The position numbers and the translations under genes are program-made. DNA of 64,000 nucleotides from XYD12-FULL-36-8 sp964391015 (GTDB taxonomy: Bacteria > Bacteroidota > Ignavibacteria > Ignavibacteriales > Ignavibacteriaceae), in assembly GCA_964391015.1 (NCBI GenBank), contig CAYMKU010000007.1, positions 1 to 64,000 of the forward strand, read 5' to 3'. The first letter of the stretch is position 1. Each line of letters starts with the position of its first letter. Shown here one piece after another: positions 56,097 through 64,000 of this stretch. The notes under the pieces are model-generated. The model was given only the letters and a program-made list of their open reading frames with translations, did no database searches and had not been told where the DNA came from.

Positions 56097-56468
56097 TTAA
56101 TCTACCTTAGTTGGTTTTTCAGGCTTACTAACTTTTAATGAAGCAAGCCAGTTTGAAAGAATTTTTAGTTGCTCCTCGGTACCTTTAAATGTGAATTTAT
56201 GAGGCTTATCATCAATCTTAATTTCTTTGCTTAGATATTTTTTTAAGAACTCTTCGTTTCTGGTTTTTCCAATTGTCGAAAGATCAGTCGCATCTTTCTT
56301 CCTTAAGATTAATTCGACAGATTTTACAGAATGACATGAAATACATTTTTGATCAACAAATATAGTTTTACCATCATCGTTAGTGGTTTGACTTCCAATT
56401 GAAAAAACAAATCCATAAATAACAACGACAACAAAAATGAACGAAAGGTAAATAAATATATTTTTCAT
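56097..56468 (-). CDS. small monohaem cytochrome c
   Basis: A 123-aa protein with an N-terminal membrane helix (IFIYLSFIFVVVVIYGFVF), one CISCH haem site near residue 43 and a conserved cytochrome-c tail (TEEQLKILSNWLASL). The methionine usual for class I ligation is not visible; a histidine (KPHKFTF) could replace it. It is the first gene of the cytochrome operon, 33 bp upstream of the 13-haem fusion, and may shuttle electrons or sense the redox state. Confidence 0.82.
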   Translation of the reverse strand: MKNIFIYLSFIFVVVVIYGFVFSIGSQTTNDDGKTIFVDQKCISCHSVKSVELILRKKDATDLSTIGKTRNEEFLKKYLSKEIKIDDKPHKFTFKGTEEQLKILSNWLASLKVSKPEKPTKVD

Positions 56469-56548
56469 TGCTTACACCAAATTCTTTTTAATGCCTTAGA
56501 TGATAAGATGGCTTTTAAACTCAAAGAATATGCCGTAAAATCACAATA

Positions 56549-56577
56549 AATTTAGAATAAACAAACAAAATTGTCTA
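56549..56577 (-). promoter_or_regulatory. putative promoter of the multihaem operon
   Basis: On the minus strand TAGACA (56577-56572), 17 bp, TAAATT (56554-56549). Spacing and -10 are identical to the rRNA promoter in this window, and the predicted start leaves a ~75-nt leader before the first cytochrome. An 8-bp inverted repeat AAGCAATT/AATTGCTT (56629-56636 with 56653-56660) lies upstream and could be an operator. Confidence 0.42.
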
Positions 56578-56704
56578 ATTGAACTCTCACATGTTAGAAT
56601 ATAGATAATCATCATTTTCATTTCCGAGAAGCAATTATTAAGTATAGAGATAAATTGCTTAAGGGCAAGTACAAAATGAGCTGCATTTTCTCGTCACACT
56701 ATAA

Positions 56705-58174
56705 TCATTGCTTCAGTTCGAACATTTTATAAATGCTTTCTTTTTCATAACCATTTTTATGATAATACTCATTTTTATGTGAATCATAAATGTAATCTTG
56801 CTGCCAGAATTTTATATTCCTGACTATCTCACCAATAGCTTCTATCACTAAACAAAGCTCTTCATCAGTCATCGTTGGGTGAAGTGACATTCTAACCCAG
56901 CCGGGTTTTTCTGAGAGATCCCCATGATTTATTTTTTCAGTTATATGCTTTGACATTTGTTGAGTAACGTGAAGCAGATAATGACCATAAGTCCCAGCAC
57001 ATGAACAGCCGCCTCGAACTTGAACGCCGAAGCGATCATTAAGAATTTTTACTATTAGATTGTAATGAATATTATCAACATAAAAGGAAATTGCTCCAAG
57101 CCGATCCTCAATATTATCCGCAAGTATATGAAGTCCCTCTATTCTTCTTAAACCATCAAAAGCAATTTTCACCAACTGTTTTTCACGCTGGAGAATGTTC
57201 TCAATTCCCATTTCCTCCTTTAGTTTTATACACAAAGATGCTTTTATTGATTGAAGAAAAGCCGGGGTACCGCCATCTTCTCTTGCCTCGATATTATTGA
57301 CAAATTTGTGTTCGCCCCAAGGATTTGTCCAATCTACCGTTCCCCCACCGGGGTCATCAGGTACCCTGTTCTTATAAAGCTTTGAATCAAAAATTAGAAT
57401 ACCCGATGAACCTGGACCTCCAAGAAACTTATGTGGCGAAAAGAAAATTGCATCAAATTTTTCCATTGGATCAGATGGATGCATATCAATTTTTTCATAA
57501 GGTGCAGAACAGGCAAAATCTACAAAACAGAATCCATTGTGTTGATGCATGAGTTTTGCCATTTCATAGTATGGCGTGTGAACTCCCGTTACATTCGAAC
57601 AAGCAGTAAAAGAACCAATCTTAAGTTTTCTATCAGAATATTTTTTAAGCTGTGCTTCCAAATCATACAAATCAACAAGTCCTTCATTTGTTGGATTAAT
57701 TACAATTACATCAGCAATTGTTTCCAGCCAAGATGTTTGATTTGAGTGATGTTCCATGTGAGTAATGAAGATGACGGGACGAAGGTTTTCAGGAAGCCTT
57801 AGAAAATCTTTTAATTGTTCAGCAACTCTTAGCCCTAAAATCCTTTGAAACTTATTTATCATTCCAGTCATTCCTGATCCTGCAGTTACAATCACGTCGT
57901 CATTGTTTGCATTAACATGTTGTTTAATAATGTCATGGGAATGATGATATGCCAATGTCATTGAAGTTCCGGTAATGCTCTCTTCAGAATGTGTATTTCC
58001 CACAAATGGTCCAAAAATGTCGCTAATAGTTCTTTCGATGGGGCGATATAACCTTCCACTGGCTATCCAATCAGCATAGATAATTTTTCTCTCTCCGTAT
58101 GGCGATAAAAACGTTTGATTAAAGCCAATTGTGTTTTCCCTATAGGTACTAAAATATGTTTCAAGGTTGTGCAT
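56705..58174 (-). CDS. class V PLP-dependent aminotransferase (cysteine desulfurase-like)
   Basis: About 489 aa from the ATG at 58174. The PLP-binding lysine is in IFFSPHKFLGGPGSSG near residue 252, with SGMTGMINKF for phosphate contact, the HHSNQTSW segment, and IEAREDGGTP and VRGGCSCAGTYG near the C-terminus. The Cys-rich GGCSCAG loop corresponds to the catalytic-cysteine region of desulfurases, so a cysteine desulfurase or selenocysteine lyase-like activity is plausible. It is longer than IscS/SufS (~400 aa). Divergent from the recycling operon; no isc/suf genes adjoin. Confidence 0.8.
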   Translation of the reverse strand: MHNLETYFSTYRENTIGFNQTFLSPYGERKIIYADWIASGRLYRPIERTISDIFGPFVGNTHSEESITGTSMTLAYHHSHDIIKQHVNANNDDVIVTAGSGMTGMINKFQRILGLRVAEQLKDFLRLPENLRPVIFITHMEHHSNQTSWLETIADVIVINPTNEGLVDLYDLEAQLKKYSDRKLKIGSFTACSNVTGVHTPYYEMAKLMHQHNGFCFVDFACSAPYEKIDMHPSDPMEKFDAIFFSPHKFLGGPGSSGILIFDSKLYKNRVPDDPGGGTVDWTNPWGEHKFVNNIEAREDGGTPAFLQSIKASLCIKLKEEMGIENILQREKQLVKIAFDGLRRIEGLHILADNIEDRLGAISFYVDNIHYNLIVKILNDRFGVQVRGGCSCAGTYGHYLLHVTQQMSKHITEKINHGDLSEKPGWVRMSLHPTMTDEELCLVIEAIGEIVRNIKFWQQDYIYDSHKNEYYHKNGYEKESIYKMFELKQ

Positions 58175-58322
58175 TATGTTTTCCAATGTTTGATGTTCAA
58201 AATAAAAAATATTGAGTGAAAAGAGAATTCAAAAATTCTAAATGGCAAAATAAATTTTCAAGTTCATTCTTTTTTTTCTAATTTTTGTTATCACTTAACC
58301 ACAATTAAGATTTACTTACCTA

Positions 58323-59246
58323 ATGAGCTACATAATCGGTATAGATGGGGGAGGCACTAAAACCCATTGTTTGCTTACAAATTTAGAAGGAACCGTTTTG
58401 TATGACTGTCATGGCGGGCCATCAAACTTTCTTTTGTTGGGAATTGAACCTGTCTGTTCCACAATCTTAGAACTTATTAATTCTTGTATCGAAAAAATAA
58501 AAATTTCAACAAGTGAAATTAACTATATTTTACTTGGAACAACTGGTGCAGGAAGAAGAAGCGATGCTGAACGGCTCGAACAAGGATTTTTACAATATAT
58601 AAACAACAGGAAAATAAAATTAAACTTATTCAGAGTTGAAAGTGATGCACGTATAGCTTTAGAAGGTGCCTTCTCCGGCAAACCGGGAAGTATATTAATT
58701 GCGGGAACTGGTTCAATTATGTTTGGCAAAGATGCATCAGGTAATATCCATCGTGTTGGCGGTTTTGGAAGATATTTGGGTGATGAGGGCAGTGGCTATA
58801 TGCTTGGGAAAAGAGGATTAGTCGCTGTATCAAAGGAATTTGATGGCAGAGGAAAGAAAACTTCAATCTCAGAATTAGTTAAAGACAAATTCAAAATTGA
58901 TTCATCGGAAATTTTAATTACAGAAATCTATAAAAATAATTTTGACATTGCCTCGGTTGCTCCGCTAGTAATTGAGGCCGCAGAAAAGAATGATAAAATA
59001 GCTTTAAAAATAATTGAAGATGAAACAAGTGAATTGCTCTTACATATTTCAACTATGCAAAAAAAATTAAAAGAAAAAATTTTGTTAACTGCTTTCATTG
59101 GTAGCATTATTACTCATAAAAATATTTACTCAAACAGCCTGAGAAAAAAAATAAATGAGCAGTTGCCCAATGTCGTTGTGAAAGAGGCAGAAAATTCTCC
59201 TGCAATGGGCGCGGTGTTGATGGCAAAACAATTACTCAAATCATAA
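58323..59246 (+). CDS. N-acetylglucosamine kinase (BadF/NagK-type)
   Basis: A 307-aa ASKHA kinase. The phosphate-1 loop IIGIDGGGTKTHCLL is at residues 3-17, followed by GTTGAGRRSD, the SDARIALEGAF segment, LIAGTGSIMFG near 120-130 and RVGGFGRYLGDEGSGY, the hallmark of the BadF/GlcNAc-kinase group. Coupled with the AmpG-like permease, an amidase-like protein and a NagZ-like enzyme, it most likely phosphorylates GlcNAc released from murein fragments. A glucosamine kinase is an alternative. Confidence 0.85.
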   Translation: MSYIIGIDGGGTKTHCLLTNLEGTVLYDCHGGPSNFLLLGIEPVCSTILELINSCIEKIKISTSEINYILLGTTGAGRRSDAERLEQGFLQYINNRKIKLNLFRVESDARIALEGAFSGKPGSILIAGTGSIMFGKDASGNIHRVGGFGRYLGDEGSGYMLGKRGLVAVSKEFDGRGKKTSISELVKDKFKIDSSEILITEIYKNNFDIASVAPLVIEAAEKNDKIALKIIEDETSELLLHISTMQKKLKEKILLTAFIGSIITHKNIYSNSLRKKINEQLPNVVVKEAENSPAMGAVLMAKQLLKS

Positions 59247-59280
59247 TTCGATAATTTGAAAAATTTATTCCTGTAGTATT

Positions 59281-60813
59281 ATGGAGAAAAATATGTTTGG
59301 CAAAAAACCGTCCTCCAGAAATCCATGGGTATGGGTTCCTTCTTTATACTTCACTCAAGGTATTCCTTATGTAATGGTAATGTCTGTTTCGGTAATGATG
59401 TATAAGAATCTGAATGTATCTAACGCTGACATTGCTTTTTTTACAAGTCTGCTTTATTTCCCATGGTTCTTAAAATTTGCATGGGGTCCTTTTATTGATA
59501 TGTTCAAAACAAAAAGATTTTGGACAACTACTATGCAACTTTTAGTTGGAGTTGCTTTATTCGGGATTGCATTTAGCTTGCCTACACCAATTTATTGGAG
59601 CTTAACTCTAATTGTATTTGCTTTGATGGCTTTAGCATCTGCAACTCACGATATTGCTGCCGACGGTTTTTACATGTTAAGCTTAGAGCAGCAGCAGCAG
59701 GCAGCATTTGTCGGCGTTCGCTCTACCTTTTACCGTGTTGCCACTATTGTTGGTTCTGGAGTGCTTGTTGTTATTGCAGGACAATTGGCTCCGGGCATAG
59801 GATTTAAAAATGCATGGTCTACTGTTTTTATGATTATCGGAAGTTTGTTCATTATACTTTTCCTTTACCATAAATTTATTCTCCCATATCCAGTTGAAGA
59901 TGAAGGAACACTAAAAAATAAAAAGCTGAGCGGCTTACAATTAGCCATGTTATTTGGTGGATTTATCCTTTTTGCAGGAATTTTTTATTTGGCATTCATG
60001 CTTTTGAGCTTCATTCTTTCATTATTTGGAATTGTTTCACCATGGAAAACAATCGTTGCTACAATTCTATTAGTTTTAATTTTTGTTATTCTCCTTAGAA
60101 CTTTCGTTGCATCATTTGTTGAGAAGTTCGAAAAATCTGAGAACAAAAACGAAGTGTTATTACCCTTCATAGAATTCTTAAAAGCTTTTGTAATTTTTAT
60201 GCAGAAAAAGGATATATGGAATATCCTCGGTTTTCTCCTATTCTTCCGATTTGCCGAAGCTCAACTTGTTAAGTTAGTTCAACCATTTCTACTCGATCCA
60301 AGAAGCAAAGGAGGACTTGAACTGACAACTTCTGAAGTGGGAATTGTTTATGGTACAGTTGGTATTATTGCCCTTACTGCAGGAGGATTGATAGGCGGAT
60401 ATCTAATATCAAGAAAAGGATTAAAGTGGTGGTTATGGCCAATGGTATTAATCATGCATACGCCTGATTTAGCATTTGTTTATCTCTCACAATATCAACC
60501 CACAAATTTCGTTTTGATAAACTTGGCTGTTGCATTGGAGCAATTTGGTTATGGCTTCGGATTTACAGCTTATATGATGTTTATGATTATGATTTCACAA
60601 GGTGAACACAAAACAGCCCATTATGCTATCTGTACCGGAATAATGGCTTTGGGAATGATGCTTCCCGGAATGTACAGCGGTGCGCTACAAGAAAATATAG
60701 GATATCAGAATTTCTTTTTATGGGTAATTATTTCAACTATACCAGGTTTTGCCGTTGCGGCTTTAGTTAAAATCAATCCTGAGTTTGGAAAGAAAAAATC
60801 TGAAGGGAAATAA
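59281..60813 (+). CDS. AmpG-like major facilitator permease
   Basis: A 510-aa inner-membrane transporter with about 12-14 helices. The AmpG-like features are the N-terminal LYFTQGIPYVMVMSVSV segment, FAWGPFIDMFKTKRFW after helix 2, ATHDIAADGFYM near residue 125, and a long central loop with an additional helix pair. AmpG imports anhydro-muropeptides (GlcNAc-anhMurNAc peptides). The next gene starts one base after its stop codon. Substrate is inferred from neighbours. Confidence 0.8.
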   Translation: MEKNMFGKKPSSRNPWVWVPSLYFTQGIPYVMVMSVSVMMYKNLNVSNADIAFFTSLLYFPWFLKFAWGPFIDMFKTKRFWTTTMQLLVGVALFGIAFSLPTPIYWSLTLIVFALMALASATHDIAADGFYMLSLEQQQQAAFVGVRSTFYRVATIVGSGVLVVIAGQLAPGIGFKNAWSTVFMIIGSLFIILFLYHKFILPYPVEDEGTLKNKKLSGLQLAMLFGGFILFAGIFYLAFMLLSFILSLFGIVSPWKTIVATILLVLIFVILLRTFVASFVEKFEKSENKNEVLLPFIEFLKAFVIFMQKKDIWNILGFLLFFRFAEAQLVKLVQPFLLDPRSKGGLELTTSEVGIVYGTVGIIALTAGGLIGGYLISRKGLKWWLWPMVLIMHTPDLAFVYLSQYQPTNFVLINLAVALEQFGYGFGFTAYMMFMIMISQGEHKTAHYAICTGIMALGMMLPGMYSGALQENIGYQNFFLWVIISTIPGFAVAALVKINPEFGKKKSEGK

Positions 60814-60814
60814 A

Positions 60815-62002
60815 ATGAAAATACTTTATTCCATAATTCATTTTGTTATTTTTCTTTTTATTATCTCATGCTCGTCAACAATCCAACAAAATAATCAGCA
60901 GCAATTCTCAACAGTTTTATCACCACCTATTTTCTCAGAGATAGATAGCTTAATTGAGAGGGCTATCATTGATTCTGCTTTTCCTGGTACTGTTTTTTTA
61001 GTTTCAAAAGATGGGCAGATTGTTCATGAAAAAGCGTATGGTAATTATACTTACGACAAATCTTCTCCGAAAATGAAGCTCAATACAATTTTTGATTTAG
61101 CTTCTGTCTCTAAAGTTGTTGGAACAACTACTGCCGCAATGATGCTAATTGATAAAGGAGAACTAGATCTTGATGACAAGGTGATAAAATATTTACCTGA
61201 GTTTAATAATCACGGAAAAGAGAATATAACAATTCGAAATTTACTTCTTCACAATTCTGGTTTAGCATCTTTCAAAAAATATTATGATGTATATTCGACC
61301 GCTGATGAGGTTGTCAATGATATAATGAACTTATCTCCTGAACAAGAACCTGGCAGCAAATATGTTTACAGCGATCTTGGAATGATTACACTTCAAAAGG
61401 TTATAGAAAAGATTTGCAGAAAAAGCTTAGATAAATTTCTTGAAGAAAATTTATTCCTCCCTTTGGGTATGAATTCCACAATGTACAACCCTTCCTCAAA
61501 ACAAAAAGATAGCTGCGCTCCCACAGAGTTTGATGATTTCTGGAGGATGAGGCAACTTCAGGGTGAAGTTCACGATGAACGTGCGCATATGTTAAATGGA
61601 GTGGCAGGTCATGCTGGACTCTTTTCTACAGCATCTGATCTTGCAAAATTTCTCCAAATGGTTTTGCAAAAAGGTAATTATCAAGGAAGACAATTTATAA
61701 AACCGGAAACGATTGATTTGTTCACAAGAAAGCAGTCTGACCAAAGTACAAGAGGGCTTGGTTGGGATACAAAATCTCCTGAAGGTTCTTCGGCAGGAAA
61801 ATATTTTAGCTTGTTATCGTATGGACATACCGGTTATACTGGAACATCTGTTTGGACTGATCCTTTATTAAAGACTTTTGTCATTCTTCTAACAAACCGA
61901 GTATATCCTACAAGAAATAATACAAAAATATCTCAAGTCCGCCCGCTTATCCACGATGCAATTTATCAAGCAATAATAAAAAATTATTATCCGCTAAAAT
62001 GA
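60815..62002 (+). CDS. beta-lactamase-family serine hydrolase, AmiE-like
   Basis: About 395 aa from the ATG at 60815; the preceding longer frame begins within ampG-like sequence. A lipoprotein signal ends in FIISCSS, so it is anchored outside the cytoplasmic membrane. The class C-like active site is visible: SVSK (Ser-x-x-Lys) near residue 100, YSDLG near 180 and HTGYTG near 340. Bacillus subtilis AmiE (YbbE), a member of this fold, removes peptide from MurNAc beside NagZ; the same neighbours occur here. The stop overlaps the next ATG (ATGA). Confidence 0.8.
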   Translation: MKILYSIIHFVIFLFIISCSSTIQQNNQQQFSTVLSPPIFSEIDSLIERAIIDSAFPGTVFLVSKDGQIVHEKAYGNYTYDKSSPKMKLNTIFDLASVSKVVGTTTAAMMLIDKGELDLDDKVIKYLPEFNNHGKENITIRNLLLHNSGLASFKKYYDVYSTADEVVNDIMNLSPEQEPGSKYVYSDLGMITLQKVIEKICRKSLDKFLEENLFLPLGMNSTMYNPSSKQKDSCAPTEFDDFWRMRQLQGEVHDERAHMLNGVAGHAGLFSTASDLAKFLQMVLQKGNYQGRQFIKPETIDLFTRKQSDQSTRGLGWDTKSPEGSSAGKYFSLLSYGHTGYTGTSVWTDPLLKTFVILLTNRVYPTRNNTKISQVRPLIHDAIYQAIIKNYYPLK

Positions 62003-63726
62003 CTTCGGGAAAGAAAATCACTTATCCTTCAGTTTTCAACCTTACAAAAGAGGATAAGAAGTGGATTGAAGAAACAATTAGCAGTCTATCACTCAGCGAA
62101 AAATGTGCTCAGCTTGTAATGCCTTGGGTTTTAGGAAATTATATGAGTGTGGATGCTGAAGGGTACAAAAGACTTGTTAGACTTGTAAGGGATCTTAAAG
62201 TCGGAGGATTAATTTTTTTCTCCGGTGATATTTTAAATCAAGCTATGCTCACAAATAAAATGCAAGCATTGGCCGATATTCCTCTTTTAATTGCTTCTGA
62301 TTTTGAGCGCGGACTTGGCATGAGATTGAAAGACGGATTAGAATTTCCTTACGCGATGGCTCTTGCTGCAACTGGTGACTTAACTTTAGCATTTAAGCTC
62401 GGTAAAGCAATCGCCGAAGAAGCACGTGCAATTGGTGTTCATCAAAATTATGCGCCCGTTGCTGATATCAACAATAATCCTGAAAATCCAATCATAAATA
62501 TTCGAGCATTCTCTGAGGATAAAAAATTAACTTCAGATTTTTGTTCCGCATTTATCAATGGAACAGCTTCAGCAAGAGTTTTAACTACAGCAAAGCATTT
62601 TCCAGGACATGGGAATACACATATTGATTCTCATTTAGAAATTCCAATAATCACGGGAAATATAAAAACACTTCTTCAAAATGAACTTGTACCTTTTTCA
62701 GCTTCTATCAAAGCAGGCGTTCATTCAATAATGGCGGGACATCTTGGAATTCCAGGAATAGAAAAAAATCCGAAGATCACTGCAACGCTTTCGCAAAAAG
62801 TAATAACCGATCTGCTGAAAAACAAAATGAAATTTGATGGCTTAATCGTTACCGACGCAATGAATATGGAATCGGTCACAAAAAATTTTTCCGCTGCAGA
62901 TGCAACGGTTAAAGCTTTCAAAGCCGGTAATGATTTAATACTCTTTCCGCCTGATGAAGAAATTGCCATTGATGCTTTGCATACCGCCGTCAAATATGGA
63001 GAGTTTAACAACGAAAGAATCAATCATAGTTTAAGAAAATTACTAGCTGCTAAGAGATGGCTAAAGATTGAGGATAAACGATTTATAAATCTTAATGACA
63101 TACCTAAAACTGTTAGTTCAAAAAAACATTTTGCTTTAGCAGAAATAATTGCAGAAAAATCAATCACGTTGGTTAAGAATAAAAAACACATACTCCCGAT
63201 TGATAAATCAAAGCATAAAAATATTTTCTGGATAACGATTACTGAAGGATTAGGAAGTGAATCGGAAGAATTTTTTCAATCACTTCTTCAAGAAAACTTT
63301 CCACATTCGATGACTGCGTTAATTCATGAGCAGACAAATGATAATTACTATAAACAAGCTTTAATAGCTGCTCGTGAAGTTGATTTAATCATTCTTTCCT
63401 CTTTCATACGTGTAAAAGCTTATCAAGGAACAATAAGTGTATCGAAGAAACATGAAGAATTCATCCGAAAAATTTTGAACATGAAGATTCCGGTTGTGGT
63501 GGTAAGCTTTGGAAATCCTTATTTGTTGTCTTTATTCCCAAAAGTTAGTTCATATTTATGCGCTTATGGAGATACCAAAGTTTCGCAAAAAGCAATGTTA
63601 AAGGCATTGATTGGTGAGATTGATATTCAAGGAAAACTTCCAATTTCAATTCCAAAAACCAAATTCAAAGTTGGACATGGAATAAACCAACTTTCTGTTA
63701 AAACGACAAAAATAAAATTTGAGTAA
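61999..63726 (+). CDS. nagZ: GH3 beta-N-acetylglucosaminidase (NagZ-like)
   Basis: A 575-aa glycoside hydrolase family 3 enzyme. The NagZ-type motif KHFPGHGNTHIDSH near residues 200-213 supplies the catalytic His-Asp dyad, and VTDAMNMESV near 285 holds the nucleophile Asp. Residues ~380-575 are a second alpha/beta domain, as in two-domain NagZ of Bacillus rather than the ~340-aa Gram-negative type. It has no signal peptide, implying cytoplasmic action on imported muropeptides. It is translationally coupled to the AmiE-like gene and followed by pspC after 2 bp. Confidence 0.9.
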   Translation: MTSGKKITYPSVFNLTKEDKKWIEETISSLSLSEKCAQLVMPWVLGNYMSVDAEGYKRLVRLVRDLKVGGLIFFSGDILNQAMLTNKMQALADIPLLIASDFERGLGMRLKDGLEFPYAMALAATGDLTLAFKLGKAIAEEARAIGVHQNYAPVADINNNPENPIINIRAFSEDKKLTSDFCSAFINGTASARVLTTAKHFPGHGNTHIDSHLEIPIITGNIKTLLQNELVPFSASIKAGVHSIMAGHLGIPGIEKNPKITATLSQKVITDLLKNKMKFDGLIVTDAMNMESVTKNFSAADATVKAFKAGNDLILFPPDEEIAIDALHTAVKYGEFNNERINHSLRKLLAAKRWLKIEDKRFINLNDIPKTVSSKKHFALAEIIAEKSITLVKNKKHILPIDKSKHKNIFWITITEGLGSESEEFFQSLLQENFPHSMTALIHEQTNDNYYKQALIAAREVDLIILSSFIRVKAYQGTISVSKKHEEFIRKILNMKIPVVVVSFGNPYLLSLFPKVSSYLCAYGDTKVSQKAMLKALIGEIDIQGKLPISIPKTKFKVGHGINQLSVKTTKIKFE

Positions 63727-63728
63727 AT

Positions 63729-63929
63729 ATGACACTAAGAAGATCTAAAAATTCAATGGTAGCCGGTGTGTGTGCTGGAATTGCCGAGTGGCTGGGATGG
63801 GATGTAACTCTCGTTCGAGTAGGATACGTTTTGGTTTCAATTCTAAGTGCTGCATTCCCCGGAATTCTTATCTACATCATTCTTTGGATAATAATGCCAC
63901 CTCCGGATTCCAATAACTCGATGGTGTGA
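63729..63929 (+). CDS. PspC-domain membrane protein
   Basis: A 66-aa protein consisting of a PspC domain: RRSKNSMVAGVCAGIAEWLG at the N-terminus and WDVTLVRVGYVLVSILSA, then a membrane helix FPGILIYIILWIIMPP. PspC-like proteins respond to inner-membrane stress or bind partner sensors. It ends the recycling operon, with its start two bases after the nagZ stop. Its link with murein recycling is by position only. Confidence 0.85.
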   Translation: MTLRRSKNSMVAGVCAGIAEWLGWDVTLVRVGYVLVSILSAAFPGILIYIILWIIMPPPDSNNSMV

Positions 63930-63940
63930 TTCCATGAGTA

Positions 63941-63975
63941 GGGACATAATGCGCTATGCCCCATAATTTTATTTT
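63941..63975 (+). terminator. putative terminator of the recycling operon
   Basis: GGGACATA (63941-63948) pairs with TATGCCCC (63955-63962) with one A-C mismatch, a 6-base loop and a following T-rich tract. It lies directly after the pspC-like gene. The rest of the window to 64000 is AT-rich with nothing recognised. Confidence 0.6.
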
Positions 63976-64000
63976 TTAATTATTCCAACTTTGTTTGCAA

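Noticed and set aside
59595..59807. A plus-strand frame inside the AmpG-like gene rich in cysteine
   Set aside because: It is a shifted reading of membrane-helix codons in the real gene.

Overview
The window is AT-rich (roughly one third G+C by eye) bacterial chromosome, read as a member of the Ignavibacteria or a close relative in the Bacteroidota/Chlorobiota group. The grounds are secreted proteins carrying type IX-style sorting domains with the core QNYPNPFNP, a deoxyhypusine-synthase-like gene, SLBB/RfbB envelope genes and a large multihaem respiratory operon. This placement is inference; the 16S rRNA fragment at the left edge would settle it. Gene density is high, and I saw no prophage, transposase, CRISPR array or tRNA.

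Layout. 1-480: 5' end of a 16S rRNA gene on the minus strand with leader and a canonical sigma70-type promoter. 560-5760 (minus): SLBB polysaccharide export protein, RfbB, and three secreted proteins including a transglutaminase. 5851-9615 (plus): AnmK, an RmlD-like reductase and an M19 dipeptidase with an internal sorting domain. 9659-17530 (minus): a large sorted beta-propeller protein, a DUF1460 amidase-like protein, DnaB, a deoxyhypusine synthase homologue and a sugar epimerase-like SDR. 17646-33775 (plus): a housekeeping block with rplM-rpsI, rpsB-tsf-pyrH-frr, an L,D-transpeptidase-like protein lacking its catalytic cysteine, a BamA/TamA-type barrel, yicC-gmk-rpoZ, family 4 UDG, ppk, Mrp/NifU and an AI-2E-family permease. 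33780-43515 (minus): MoxR, three consecutive parvulin-type chaperone genes, a sorted subtilase and metG.

43842-46438 (plus): a LiaF-like membrane protein with a LytS-type kinase and a LytTR regulator, preceded by a direct repeat with LytTR-site geometry. 46483-56468 (minus): an eight-gene, tightly packed or overlapping operon encoding a quinol-oxidising Rieske/cytochrome b complex, two further membrane cytochromes b (one fused, one separate) and five c-type cytochromes with 51 CXXCH motifs plus one CX3CH. It is the most distinctive system here: a membrane quinol/periplasmic multihaem electron conduit whose terminal acceptor cannot be read from the window.

56705-58174 (minus): a class V aminotransferase. 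58323-63929 (plus): a peptidoglycan-recycling operon (GlcNAc kinase, AmpG-like permease, AmiE-like serine hydrolase, NagZ-like GH3) ending in a PspC protein; AnmK at the other end of the window fits the same pathway. Start codons were moved from the longest reading frame wherever a Shine-Dalgarno sequence, a signal peptide or an ATGA overlap pointed elsewhere.
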